Shown: positions 34,622 to 43,044, counted from the stretch's first letter. The stretch: 64,000 nt of DNA from Sphingomonas sp. BK580 (GCF_014194975.1 NZ_JACIAY010000011.1:1-64000), one strand, 5' to 3'. Made by a program: numbers and translations. Notes: generated by a model from the letters alone, not told the origin.

Positions 34622-35007
34622 TAATCCGGTTAGCCGAAACACCGGATTTGGGCGATTACCCGGTAAGCTGATAACCCGGGAGCCAAGCGCCGCAGCTACG
34701 CTCAGGCACAGGAGCTAGAAAGCATATCCTAAGGGCAAGCGCGGGCTAACTCGGCCGGTCGACGATGGCGGGCATATTCGCCAGATGGGGCGCTCGCTTA
34801 CCGGATAAGCCACAATACCCGGTTTGGACCTCAACCGGATGACTGCACTAACCGGATTTGCGAAAAAACCGGATTGCGAGAAAAACCGGGTGTGAGCTAT
34901 AACCGGGTTATCGACGTTATCCGGTCTGATGAGCAACCGGGTATGTTTGCTAATCCGGTGTTGATGCGCACCCGGTGATTACCGGGTTAGAGGAATCATC
35001 CGGTTAG
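34622..35007. repeat. Iteron array upstream of parA (probable centromere)
   Basis: About 17 copies of the octamer AACCGGRT, or its reverse complement, lie in this spacer. From 34800 to 35007 they recur every 16-18 bp (CCGG cores near 34801, 34818, 34835, 34852, 34869, 34885, 34902, 34920, 34937, 34955, 34971, 34982 and 34999), roughly one and a half helical turns apart. A looser set lies at 34622-34680. Such an array directly before a parA-type operon is expected for a parS/parC partition site bound by the small partner protein. It may also repress the operon. Confidence 0.8.
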
Positions 35008-35032
35008 CGCGGGTAGGGGTTGAGGAGGTTGG

Positions 35033-35701
35033 ATGCCGACGATCGCCATCGCGTCACCGAAGGGTGGCGCAGGGAAGAGCACAACAGCGGTTATCCTTGC
35101 GACACAGCTGGCTCATGCCGGCGTTCCGGTGACTTTGCTCGACTGCGACCCGAACCGATCGGTCAGTCTGTGGGCTTCTCGGGGCCAACGGCCGGAGCGT
35201 ATCAAGGTCATTGCTGAGGTGAGCGAGTCCACCATCATCAAGACGATCAAAGAGAATGATCGTGACGGGCACATCGTGGTTGTGGATCTAGAGGGCGTGG
35301 CATCTCGCCTGATGTCACGTGCCATTTCTCAGGCCGACTTGGTTCTAACGCCGATGAGGGCGACGACGCTCGACGCCACGGTCGGCTCGCGTACGGTGGC
35401 CCTGATCCAGGAGGAAGAGGAAGCACTAGGTCGAACGATTCCTTTATCCGTCGTCTTCACGATGACGAAGACTGTCAAATCTAAGCAGCACTCTGGCATC
35501 GCGGCCTCGTTGAGAGGGCAGGGTGTCCACGTCATCGAGCCCGATCTTCTCGAACGCGCGGCATTCTCGAGCCTGTTCGAGTTTGGCGGTGATCTCTACA
35601 CAATGCCACCCCAGGGCAACGCGGACGCGGCCCGCAACAACGCCGAGCAGTTCGCCAAAGCGGTGATGAAGCGCCTGATGGAGGGCTTGAACAATGAGTG
35701 A
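35033..35701 (+). CDS. parA: ParA-family partition ATPase
   Basis: The 222-residue protein has a deviant Walker A (SPKGGAGKSTTA, residues 8-19), Walker A' in LLDCDPNRSVSLWAS, and Walker B-like IVVVDLEGVA. Its short length without an N-terminal DNA-binding domain places it with type Ib ParA/VirC1-like proteins. It overlaps the next gene by eight bases. The flanking iterons and small partner gene complete a partition cassette. Confidence 0.9.
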   Translation: MPTIAIASPKGGAGKSTTAVILATQLAHAGVPVTLLDCDPNRSVSLWASRGQRPERIKVIAEVSESTIIKTIKENDRDGHIVVVDLEGVASRLMSRAISQADLVLTPMRATTLDATVGSRTVALIQEEEEALGRTIPLSVVFTMTKTVKSKQHSGIAASLRGQGVHVIEPDLLERAAFSSLFEFGGDLYTMPPQGNADAARNNAEQFAKAVMKRLMEGLNNE

Positions 35702-35990
35702 TGCCCCGTTCAGCATCGACCTAACCCGCCTTAAGAGCGTGGGGAAGCGGACTGACGAGCGTACCGTGGCCGCCGCGGACGCGACGGCCGCAGACCATGG
35801 CTTCGTCGCGCGCACGAGCCCGACTGGGCGGAGAGGGCGGCAGCCAAGTCCCCGGACTGGTCAGATCCACGCCAAGGTATTGCCGCACGTGTCCGACGCG
35901 ATCGCCAACGAAGCTCAGCGCCGGGGCGTCACTCAGGGCGTCATCATTGAGGAGGCGTGGGAGCTCTACCTGAACCGCAACGAGGGGTAG
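35694..35990 (+). CDS. Small ParB/ParG-like centromere-binding protein
   Basis: The 98-residue protein has a disordered basic N-terminus and a C-terminal RHH-like part (GQIHAKVLPHVSDAIANEAQ, then GVTQGVIIEEAWELYL). This is the arrangement of ParG- and VirC2-like partners of type Ib ParA proteins. Gene overlap with parA and iterons on both sides support a role in binding AACCGGRT sites. Confidence 0.75.
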   Translation: MSDAPFSIDLTRLKSVGKRTDERTVAAADATAADHGFVARTSPTGRRGRQPSPRTGQIHAKVLPHVSDAIANEAQRRGVTQGVIIEEAWELYLNRNEG

Positions 35991-36002
35991 AGCGGCGCAC
36001 AC

Positions 36003-36046
36003 ATACCGGATTATCTTCCTTATCCGGTAATTCGCTTAATCCGGTT
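36003..36046. repeat. Downstream iterons of the par cassette
   Basis: Three more copies of the AACCGGRT motif (TACCGGAT at 36004, TATCCGGTA at 36021 and AATCCGGTT at 36038) occur at the same 17-bp phase directly after the parB-like gene. The partition operon is thus bracketed by its presumed binding sites. Confidence 0.75.
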
Positions 36047-36094
36047 GGTAGCGGCTGACGCTGAGCCTGTGACCCCGAGATAGGGGCGCAAATG

Positions 36095-36535
36095 TCAGCG
36101 AACGGGAGCGAACGTCTCCATGTGTCGTCTTAGCTGCCCGCCCAATATCCTGGCCTCACGGTCCATCTGGTCTTCCATCATAGCCCAAATCGCCTTCGCG
36201 GCGACGCAGTAGCCCTGCGGATCACTCCGGATATGATCGTCGGACCAGGTCGCGATATGCTCGTCGGATAGGAGGCGCCGTGCTCTGAACGCGACTAGAA
36301 AATCGGCGAGGTCCAAGCGGCTCTGTTCGTCGGCGCCCTCTAGCAGGAACGGAGAGACGACATCGCTAATGAACTGCGACCTACGGCGGCTCGCCGACGT
36401 AAGGTTCAAGCGGGCGCGGCTCAGACCAGCTATGTCCCGACAACCCTCTTCGCAATGCCGTTGTATCTCGGCGATGCCAGCTCTGATTGTTTGATGATGC
36501 CTCTCCAGCGTCTGAAGCATCTCGGCACCCTGCAT
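36095..36535 (-). CDS. Hypothetical helical protein
   Basis: From ATG 36535 (AAGAGG upstream) the protein has 146 residues; 36520 is an alternative. It is mainly helical, with MLQTLERHHQTIRAGIAEIQ, FLLEGADEQSRLDLADFLVA and a C-terminal MEDQMDREARILGGQLRRH. The spacing of histidines and acidic residues faintly recalls hemerythrin-like bundles, but I do not make that call. It converges on the par cassette. Confidence 0.5.
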   Translation of the reverse strand: MQGAEMLQTLERHHQTIRAGIAEIQRHCEEGCRDIAGLSRARLNLTSASRRRSQFISDVVSPFLLEGADEQSRLDLADFLVAFRARRLLSDEHIATWSDDHIRSDPQGYCVAAKAIWAMMEDQMDREARILGGQLRRHMETFAPVR

Positions 36536-36751
36536 GACCGAACCTCTTACCTTCGACTGTGGCGACCCGTCGTGTGGCATTATGGTTACTAAGGGAGGCC
36601 TGAACCTCCCACACTGACGATAGCAACTCTTGTGCCGCCACTTAGGACTAATGGCTAGAGGCGTTTTTTGCACATGCGATCGGTAAGAAAGCCTGTCCCA
36701 GAATAGGCTATGCCCGGTGAACAGCCGAAGCCTGACCCATAGGAGCAGAAG

Positions 36752-37534
36752 ATGGAGTTATCCGACGATGACGCAACGCTGCTCGATGATGCGGGCAGAT
36801 GGTCGTCACCATTCGCTTGGACCTTTTTCGAGGTGCTGCCTAAGGACGGAACGCGTTGGGGTCGTACGCTCGTCGCAATCGGGACGGTAGAAACGGAGGG
36901 GAGTTCTGGACCCAGGCACCAGGCTCTCGTTGTCGATATCGGGGAGACAACGCCGCAGCTCCCGCACGTTATGACAGGCGAGGGGAGGGAAGTGCGCCGA
37001 GGTTGGGTGAAGCTTACCACCGGCGACGTGATGATCCATCGTGCCGCGCTGCGCGGGCGTGGCCTCGGCTACCTCGTCCTGAATGCCTCGATCAGGTGGG
37101 CCCAGCTGCACCACCGAGACGCGGCAGTAGAGCCGATCACGCTGGTGAGGGCCGCGACTAGCAGTGACGAGGAGTGGAACCATGAGCTCGCGAAGCTGAC
37201 GAGCTTCTATGGCCGCTTCGGCTTTCGTTGGCGCTCGCCTCCGCTCGAGGCAGCCGTGCGGCACTATCCCTCAGAACCGATGATGGTCTCGGACCTTACC
37301 ACGGTGGACGAGGCCTCGTTGCCTTTGATCCGACGGATCGACATGCCCGCCAGTCTCACGCGCATTTTACAGCGCCTCCACGACGGAGCTGACGATCGCG
37401 CGACGATCAAGGCCCTTGGTATAGCTCTTCGAGATAGGCGTGAGAGGTGGCGTATCGTCGGCTATCGGCTTAACTGGCTTGGTTGGGCTGTGGCCCTCGC
37501 GATCGGATGGGTCGCGCGACAATCAATAGGCTAA
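36752..37534 (+). CDS. GNAT-like acyltransferase domain protein with C-terminal membrane helix
   Basis: The 260-residue protein has a central region with MIHRAALRGRGLGYLVLNAS, the acyl-CoA-binding RGRGLG loop of GNAT enzymes, and later LTSFYGRFGFRWRS, the usual GNAT C-terminal motif. A hydrophobic helix ends the chain (LNWLGWAVALAIGWVA). GGAG precedes the ATG. Substrate unknown. Membrane-tethered GNAT proteins are uncommon; it may be part of the adjacent accessory block. Confidence 0.55.
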   Translation: MELSDDDATLLDDAGRWSSPFAWTFFEVLPKDGTRWGRTLVAIGTVETEGSSGPRHQALVVDIGETTPQLPHVMTGEGREVRRGWVKLTTGDVMIHRAALRGRGLGYLVLNASIRWAQLHHRDAAVEPITLVRAATSSDEEWNHELAKLTSFYGRFGFRWRSPPLEAAVRHYPSEPMMVSDLTTVDEASLPLIRRIDMPASLTRILQRLHDGADDRATIKALGIALRDRRERWRIVGYRLNWLGWAVALAIGWVARQSIG

Positions 37535-37583
37535 CGAGAACGGCATCGATTGACGTAGACCGTAGCAAGGAGTTGTCCAGCGT

Positions 37584-38228
37584 TCAAAACGGAGCTTCGC
37601 CTTGCTCCCAAATCTCGGAGCTACTGTCAGGGCCGGAGTTCTTGACTACCATGAAGAAGACCTCAAGGGCGTGATGGGAGACCTCGACACCGCTGAACCA
37701 ATCCCGGTGGGTCATGTCAGAAACATCACTGTCTCCGAATAGATCCGGTCGAGCGATGGACAGCTTCTGGCCGTGCTTCGCGTTGTTGTGTTTCAATAGG
37801 TTAACCAGAACGTGCAGATCGTCTAAAGCCGGATCAACGAAAATACCCCGAGCCTTAACACGTGACTTGAGCCCTTCAAAGCTTCCATGGTCATGCTTTA
37901 CCCAGGATCGCGCGCTTCGTTCCCATTGATGGTATAGCATCAGCGAATAGGCGAGCCTCAGATCATGAGCCTGGTTCTCAAGATTATGCGCACGGTAAAC
38001 AAGAAATTCCCTGTAGCTTTGGCGTACGAAGCCATTCTCTGATATTTCATCGGCTTCGAATGGCTCGAGCTGCCCTTGATCGCGCCTGGTGTCATAATCA
38101 TCGATACTATTGTAGGCGTGGTTGCGTTGGTCCTCCAAGCCAAGGTTCGCTGCGGAGTAACCATCCCAAAGGCCTTGTACGGCATTCTGAAATTCGAAGC
38201 CGTACCAATTAAAATGCACCCTCACCAT
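37584..38228 (-). CDS. Hypothetical protein in low-GC accessory segment
   Basis: The 214-residue protein starts at ATG 38228 with GGAG upstream. It is soluble and rich in aromatic and polar residues (NWYGFEFQNAVQGLWDGYSA, LRLAYSLMLYHQWERSARSW, LVNLLKHNNAKHGQKL). The last segment resembles the end of HEPN- or AbiV-like helical bundles, but no R-x4-6-H is present. Its GC content is clearly lower than the surrounding plasmid genes, indicating recent acquisition. Confidence 0.55.
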   Translation of the reverse strand: MVRVHFNWYGFEFQNAVQGLWDGYSAANLGLEDQRNHAYNSIDDYDTRRDQGQLEPFEADEISENGFVRQSYREFLVYRAHNLENQAHDLRLAYSLMLYHQWERSARSWVKHDHGSFEGLKSRVKARGIFVDPALDDLHVLVNLLKHNNAKHGQKLSIARPDLFGDSDVSDMTHRDWFSGVEVSHHALEVFFMVVKNSGPDSSSEIWEQGEAPF

Positions 38229-38360
38229 TTAAGCTCCGTTACTGAAAGTGCGGACGAACTCACGAGCATAGACAAGGCCCAGCCTTTGGTGAGGCGAGGG
38301 GTGGCAGCAGATGAGGGCAGTGTGGCGCAGTATCTAATAAGGCTCACAACCAAATGCGCG

Positions 38361-39101
38361 TTAGGTTGGGTGATAGGTGGACTTAACGTGCTCCCCGACC
38401 GCCACAACAACCTCATCTATAAAGGCCATAATCCGACTTATGAAAATATCGCTCATGTACCAAATCCAGGGCTCATTATTGATTGAGGAGCAGACGAACC
38501 AATCTGCATTTGCTTTGGCGGCCACCTTGCTAAAGGCAGCCCGTCGCTGGGATGGCCACTCGAAGCCATTGTGCAGCATGGCATTCCGATATTCGAAAAG
38601 AGACTCCAGAACCAACCTGCTGTCGCTCGGCATCCGCTCCTTTAGTCGCGTTGCCTCTGCGAGCTGCATAACACCTTCCACAAAGCCAGCTTTCACACCT
38701 TCCTTTGTGTAGGTGAAGTGCGGGTCCCAAAAGCTCTGTCGTGAATAGATAGATCGTTTACACTTGGGCTCTCTTCCAAGGTAATCGTCTTCCTTCTCGC
38801 CGATTCCACGAAAGATGCCTGTGAAGAGATTTTCTACAAACGGTGCTAAGATCCCCACCAGCGCTGCGCTATGAGCGGCCCCGCTGTAGACCGACGCCTC
38901 AAGCGCTTCTATATGCACGTCGATGAGGCTTTCATCCTCGGAAGAACGAACCCTATCGGAAATCTCCTTGATCTCCTTTGCCTCAGCATCCTCAATGCGT
39001 CGGGAATGTGCGACAAAGACCTTAATGGCGATCAACTGAGCCTGCAGGTTATCATCGCCAAAAAGGTCGTGCGTGTAATCTTCGACTGGAGTGCTGAACA
39101 C
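38361..39101 (-). CDS. HEPN-motif protein, candidate RNase or defence component
   Basis: A GTG start at 39101 with GAGGGG six bases upstream gives 246 residues; the frame extends to an ATG at 39167, but those residues look unlike protein. The C-terminal half contains EYRNAMLHNG, an R-x4-H HEPN catalytic signature preceded by an acidic/aromatic helix. HEPN proteins are commonly RNases in toxin-antitoxin or phage-defence systems. Lower-GC DNA. It is 132 bases upstream of the 214-residue gene on the same strand, and the two may act together. Confidence 0.6.
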   Translation of the reverse strand: MFSTPVEDYTHDLFGDDNLQAQLIAIKVFVAHSRRIEDAEAKEIKEISDRVRSSEDESLIDVHIEALEASVYSGAAHSAALVGILAPFVENLFTGIFRGIGEKEDDYLGREPKCKRSIYSRQSFWDPHFTYTKEGVKAGFVEGVMQLAEATRLKERMPSDSRLVLESLFEYRNAMLHNGFEWPSQRRAAFSKVAAKANADWFVCSSINNEPWIWYMSDIFISRIMAFIDEVVVAVGEHVKSTYHPT

Positions 39102-39245
39102 GTGAGACCCCTCATCTGCCCGTCTCGTTGATCGTGAGGTTGCCCTACCGCAGCCGTCAAGCGTCATTCAGCGCCTTAGATCGGCCGACGCGCAGGCGCG
39201 AGGTGAGGGGGCCGCAAGCCACCCGCTGGGAATGGTGAGCGCAGC

Positions 39246-39782
39246 TCAGTCTAGGTCGGCGAGGAAGTCGATCTTTGGCCTGAGGCCGTAGTTTGCCGTA
39301 CAACCCGCGACGCAGTCGGATGGCGGAAGCACGTGGGCGTTTGCTGCGTCGCTGACAATCCCGTCAAGTCGATTGCAGGCCGGACATTGCCGACCCAAAA
39401 TCTCATGCTCGAAGCCCAAAAAGGCCTTGCCCAGTTGGACTTGCAGCTCAACCTCCTTGGCGATGCGTCGACCTCGGATCAGAGTGAACGTGGCGCGCAG
39501 AAGCGTGCGCTCGTGAGCGGTGAGGGGCTCTAAGCGGCCTTCGATTGTAAGCCGGGCCAGCGCTTCCCTGGAGAGAAAGGCGTTCTTCCGAATGCCAAGG
39601 TCGCGCTTTTCCGCGTCCGAAATCTGGTCCCCCGCTTTGCGATAGTTGGCCGCAACGGCGCGTGGATGATCGCGCATGTCGTCCTGCAGCAGCCCAGCGA
39701 TGGTCCCGATCGCGGCCGGCGTCACCAGCTTCAGCGTCTCAACCGCTTCCCGCGCCGCCTCCATCTTCATGATCTCCGCCAT
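39246..39782 (-). CDS. Hypothetical protein with C-terminal zinc-knuckle-like cysteines
   Basis: From ATG 39782 the protein has 178 residues (39770, with GGAG in front, is an alternative). The N-terminal two thirds are helical. The C-terminus has CPACNRLDG and later DCVAGC, four cysteines suited to metal binding. It is divergent from the nuclease-like gene at 39844 across only 61 bases, so the two probably share a control region and a function. Confidence 0.55.
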   Translation of the reverse strand: MAEIMKMEAAREAVETLKLVTPAAIGTIAGLLQDDMRDHPRAVAANYRKAGDQISDAEKRDLGIRKNAFLSREALARLTIEGRLEPLTAHERTLLRATFTLIRGRRIAKEVELQVQLGKAFLGFEHEILGRQCPACNRLDGIVSDAANAHVLPPSDCVAGCTANYGLRPKIDFLADLD

Positions 39783-39843
39783 TTCGTCTTCGATCCGGTG
39801 CCTTGGTATAGCCTCGCGGAAGGACGTCTGGCAGCTATCCGCA

Positions 39844-40773
39844 ATGGCTGCCAACCTTTGCGAACTCGCCTCCACACTTCCCCGGCTGATTGGGACCCTA
39901 CTCGATCGTGAGGCGAAGCTTAAAAAGGGCCGGTTTCGCGAGGAGACGCTGACGGACGTCCTGACCGCCTCACTGGCGGCTTTCGCCGGCCCGGAGCTTG
40001 TGATCGAATACCCAGACGAGGTTGCCACCGGCGGTGATCTGGACCTTGAGTTCTGGCATGCCGCGTCACGCCGGCGCACGTTGATCCGCGTCCAAGCAAA
40101 GCGATTGAATGCAAGCACCAACAACGGGAAGGCGGTTGCGATCGCGCATCGGTCGTACCGGGAATTACTGCACAAGGTGCCGAAAACGGCAGAGTATCAG
40201 TATAAGACGCTGCTCGCCGAGGCAGGCGCCCACCTGCCACTCTACATGTTCTACAATCATCGCTCTGCTTCGATGGACCCGCATTTCAACGGTACGCATC
40301 CGGAGGTGACCGGCGTAAACCTGGCCTTCGCGCATGACATCGCCAATGAGCTCCAGCTCAAGCTTGATGCCGAGGGCGAGGTGCCGCGACGGCGCCTACA
40401 TCATAAGCGGCTCAGTCACTTGCAGCCGCACCTCTTCGGGCTCGACCTTCTTCTCTGCGCGGGGACGGAGCCTGGCGGATTCGTTCCCACGCCCGACGCC
40501 GTACGCGAGCGTCTCGCTGAAGAGTGGCGCCGCATCCAGCGCGACGACGATAGGCTGGTTCCCGCCGGCTTGCGGCGGCTCGCGGAGCCTACCCAGGTCG
40601 CCACCTATTCGGATGCGCAACGCCGTCTTCCCGATGGGCCTGCGGTCCGCTTCGGCGCGAATGTTCCCCGCACGACCCTGACCTTCATTTCGGGGCGTAC
40701 CGATGATGAGCGAACACCCCAGATCTACGAGGGACATGGCGCATCCGCTGCCGCCTCACGCCGGCGATCCTGA
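39844..40773 (+). CDS. PD-(D/E)XK-like nuclease family protein (DUF6615-like)
   Basis: The 309-residue protein has an N-terminal helix with an acidic residue (REETLTDVL), then GGDLDLEFWH and, 14 residues on, IRVQAKRLNAS. That is the D-x(n)-(E/Q)-x-K layout of restriction-type nucleases. The next segment (AYQYKTLLAEAG-like, LPLYMFYNHRSA) resembles DUF6615 proteins. No helicase or methylase is adjacent. Its last 18 bases overlap the convergent HEPN-like gene. A role in DNA or RNA cleavage during defence is inferred. Confidence 0.6.
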   Translation: MAANLCELASTLPRLIGTLLDREAKLKKGRFREETLTDVLTASLAAFAGPELVIEYPDEVATGGDLDLEFWHAASRRRTLIRVQAKRLNASTNNGKAVAIAHRSYRELLHKVPKTAEYQYKTLLAEAGAHLPLYMFYNHRSASMDPHFNGTHPEVTGVNLAFAHDIANELQLKLDAEGEVPRRRLHHKRLSHLQPHLFGLDLLLCAGTEPGGFVPTPDAVRERLAEEWRRIQRDDDRLVPAGLRRLAEPTQVATYSDAQRRLPDGPAVRFGANVPRTTLTFISGRTDDERTPQIYEGHGASAAASRRRS

Positions 40774-41556
40774 GCCGTCAGCGACAGCATCAGGTATGCC
40801 GACCGCGTAGCTGTGATTGCCGAGTTCCCCCCGCTGCAGGTTGACAGCAAGTTTCAACGCTGCCTCAGGTGACGCACAGAAGGCATAAGGATCGAACGGC
40901 AGCGTTGGCAGCATTCGCCCAAGATCGCTGTCGGCCTTCATCGCGATCTCGAGTTCCTCGCGCACAGCAGTCAAATAGTCCTGCTGTGAGAGGGCGAGAT
41001 GGTCGAGCTGAGCCCGGACGAGACCCTTTAGCTGTCGCTGAACCCTCACCTTGTGCTGCGCGCGAGTAGACAGGACATTCACCTGATCTCTGACATGGCC
41101 ATCCGTCCGCCAGAAGATGTAGACCACGGCTTCCCGCACCAAAGGGCCGTCGGGGAGGTGCTCAGCTCGACCGTAATGGGCGATACCTGAGTTCCTGAGC
41201 TTCTTTATGGCACGGTGTGCGGCGCGAAGCGGCACGGTCAGGTGGTCCTCGCCGAGCAAGCCGCGCCGCTCCTCGGAGGAGGTGAATGTCGCACGACCGT
41301 AGAGCACGACCGCATGTGAGAACAGCGCTCCCGTGATCGTTACTTCACGAGCATCCACCTCGGCCTCGGATTGATTCCGCCCCGCCTGGATGCGCTCGAT
41401 CTCCTCCAGGCATCGCTCAGCCTCGAGCAAGTCCTCTCGGATCGTTCCGGCGGCTGCTGCCCGAGCGATCAGCCCCACCAGCTTCTTGTGCCGCTTGGTT
41501 TTGCGCAGACGGTCGGCAAGCGCTGACAGATCGGTAACGCGCCAGTCGTGCGTCAT
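40756..41556 (-). CDS. HEPN-like helical protein
   Basis: The 266-residue protein is mostly helical. It carries KLRNSGIAHYGR at residues 119-130, an R-x5-H HEPN-type motif at the end of a helix that follows an AVVLYGRAT segment. This organisation resembles HEPN toxins or AbiU/AbiV-like proteins. The start codon overlaps the stop of the upstream small gene (ATGA), so the two are co-translated, as toxin-antitoxin or two-subunit systems often are. Confidence 0.6.
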   Translation of the reverse strand: MTHDWRVTDLSALADRLRKTKRHKKLVGLIARAAAAGTIREDLLEAERCLEEIERIQAGRNQSEAEVDAREVTITGALFSHAVVLYGRATFTSSEERRGLLGEDHLTVPLRAAHRAIKKLRNSGIAHYGRAEHLPDGPLVREAVVYIFWRTDGHVRDQVNVLSTRAQHKVRVQRQLKGLVRAQLDHLALSQQDYLTAVREELEIAMKADSDLGRMLPTLPFDPYAFCASPEAALKLAVNLQRGELGNHSYAVGIPDAVADGSGSPA

Positions 41557-41867
41557 GGAAACAGCTCCATCACCGGCGAGAACACCGCTCCCGTTTCAGC
41601 AGCACGGCGACTTTTCGCCGCGATGACCCGGTCAAGACCGATCCCACGCTCTAGAGCGACCCGCAAATCCCGGCCCTCCATCGCGATCGTCCGCTTGCCC
41701 CGACCGAACGCATCCAACCCCTCTGAGCTTCCTGTGGCAAGGACTCCGCTTATCGCCACGGTGGCTAGTCCATACAAGAAATTGCCCTTCCGGTTGGAAC
41801 CTGCCTCAGCGGAGTATACCCTGACTGACAGCACCGTTTTTGGCCGGCTGGTGAGACCATTGAACAT
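41553..41867 (-). CDS. Small protein coupled to the HEPN-like gene
   Basis: Starting at ATG 41867 gives 104 residues; an in-frame GTG at 41900 is possible. The protein has a short hydrophobic patch (FLYGLATVAISGVLA) and a charged C-half (DLRVALERGIGLDRVIAAKSRR). Its stop overlaps the HEPN-like start (ATGA). It may be the partner or antitoxin of that protein, but no fold is recognised. Confidence 0.45.
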   Translation of the reverse strand: MFNGLTSRPKTVLSVRVYSAEAGSNRKGNFLYGLATVAISGVLATGSSEGLDAFGRGKRTIAMEGRDLRVALERGIGLDRVIAAKSRRAAETGAVFSPVMELFP

Positions 41868-41893
41868 GTCACATTGGTACCACTCAGATGTGA

Positions 41894-41912
41894 CAGTCAC
41901 CTGTAGTGACTG
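41894..41912. promoter_or_regulatory. Perfect 7-bp inverted repeat upstream of the HEPN pair
   Basis: CAGTCAC-N5-GTGACTG lies about 30 bases upstream of the small gene at 41553-41867 and is well placed as an operator for it. Confidence 0.45.
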
Positions 41913-42043
41913 GCTCTCATAAACGATCGATTTTGATCCGCGGTCATGTGAGAACGTTTAGCAGGCGCGGAGCGTGTATCAAAACACATTCTCGATTGCG
42001 ATCGGTCGTGTTAGGCACGTGAGATGAGTTTTGAGAAGGTGCC

Positions 42044-42622
42044 ATGCTGATCGGCTACGCGCGGGTGTCGACCTCCGAACAGGATTTGACGCCGCAACTC
42101 GATGCACTGCGCGAAGCGGGGTGTGAGCCGACCTTCAGCGACAAGGCGAGCGGTGCGAAGGCGAACAGGATCGGCTTGGCCGATGCCCTGTCACACGCCC
42201 GCGCCGGGGATGTGCTGGTGGTCTGGAAGCTCGACCGGCTCGGCCGAACGATGAAAGGCTTGGTTGATCTTGCGGCCGAGCTGGCGGAGCGGGGTATTGG
42301 CTTCCGCTCGTTGACGGATGGAATCGATACCGCCGGCACAGCCGGCAAGCTCGTCTTCCACATCATGGCGGCCATGGCGGAAATGGAGCGAGACCTGAAC
42401 CGCGAGCGCACGACGGCCGCCTTGATGGTAGCCAAGCGCGAGGGTCGAGTAGGCGGTCGCAAAACGGTGATGACGCCCAAGCGGCTTGAGGCCGCCCGCA
42501 AGCTCCTGGCGTCCGGGATGCCGATGCGCGAGATCGCGCCGGCGATCGGCGTTTCTGTCCCGACGCTCTACCGCCACCTTCCCGCGCCGGAGCAAGAGAC
42601 GATCAGCGCGGAAGAAGTATAG
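42044..42622 (+). CDS. Serine resolvase/invertase, Tn3 type
   Basis: The 192-residue protein has catalytic S9 in GYARVSTSEQ, the arginines in WKLDRLGRT, the helix EMERDLNRERT and a C-terminal helix-turn-helix (MREIAPAIGVSVPTLYRHL). It is clearly related to, but distinct from, the resolvase at 7768 and lies at the left end of the metal-resistance block. No transposase is nearby. The 130 bases upstream contain no obvious TTTCGGGA-type repeats like those near the other resolvase. Confidence 0.93.
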   Translation: MLIGYARVSTSEQDLTPQLDALREAGCEPTFSDKASGAKANRIGLADALSHARAGDVLVVWKLDRLGRTMKGLVDLAAELAERGIGFRSLTDGIDTAGTAGKLVFHIMAAMAEMERDLNRERTTAALMVAKREGRVGGRKTVMTPKRLEAARKLLASGMPMREIAPAIGVSVPTLYRHLPAPEQETISAEEV

Positions 42623-42633
42623 CCTAGAGTGGA

Positions 42634-43041
42634 TCAGTCGGCGTCGAACGCGGTCAGGATGGGGCAGGGGCCTTCCGAGCCCGACCCACATTCATGAGCA
42701 AGCCGCTCGAGCGATGCGCGGACGCGCTTCAGTTCCTGGATCTTCGCATCCAGCGCCGCGATCCGCTCGTTGGCAAGCTGGCGTGCCCGAGCGCGATCAT
42801 CGGTCGCGTCCATCGCCACCAGTTCTCCGATCTGCTCCAACGTAAAGCCAGCGGCCTGCGCAGATCGGATGAAACGGAGCCGGCGAACATCGTCCGCTGT
42901 GTAGCGGCGAATACCGCCACTCGAGCCCGATCCTTCAGGCCTCGCCGGCGTCTCGAGCAACCCTCTGCGCTGATAATAGCGCACCGTTTCCACACCGACG
43001 CCGCCCTCGCGCGCGAGCCCTGCGATTGTCACGTCGGCCAT
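42634..43041 (-). CDS. MerR-family regulator of the glutaredoxin-MauE operon
   Basis: From ATG 43041 the protein has 135 residues. The N-terminal winged helix (TIAGLAREGGVGVETVRYYQ, then GIRRYTADDVRRLRFI) is standard, and a dimer helix follows. The C-terminus ends ECGSGSEGPCPIL, like the last two mercury ligands of MerR. The first ligand cysteine expected near residue 82 is absent (arginine/alanine-rich there), so classical Hg(II) sensing is doubtful. It is divergent from 43104 with a dyad-bearing promoter between them. Confidence 0.88.
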   Translation of the reverse strand: MADVTIAGLAREGGVGVETVRYYQRRGLLETPARPEGSGSSGGIRRYTADDVRRLRFIRSAQAAGFTLEQIGELVAMDATDDRARARQLANERIAALDAKIQELKRVRASLERLAHECGSGSEGPCPILTAFDAD

Positions 43042-43044
43042 GCC

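Noticed and set aside
34622..35007. CRISPR array as an explanation for the AACCGGRT repeats
   Set aside because: Units are only eight bases, occur in both orientations and are separated by 8-10 bases, unlike CRISPR repeats and spacers.
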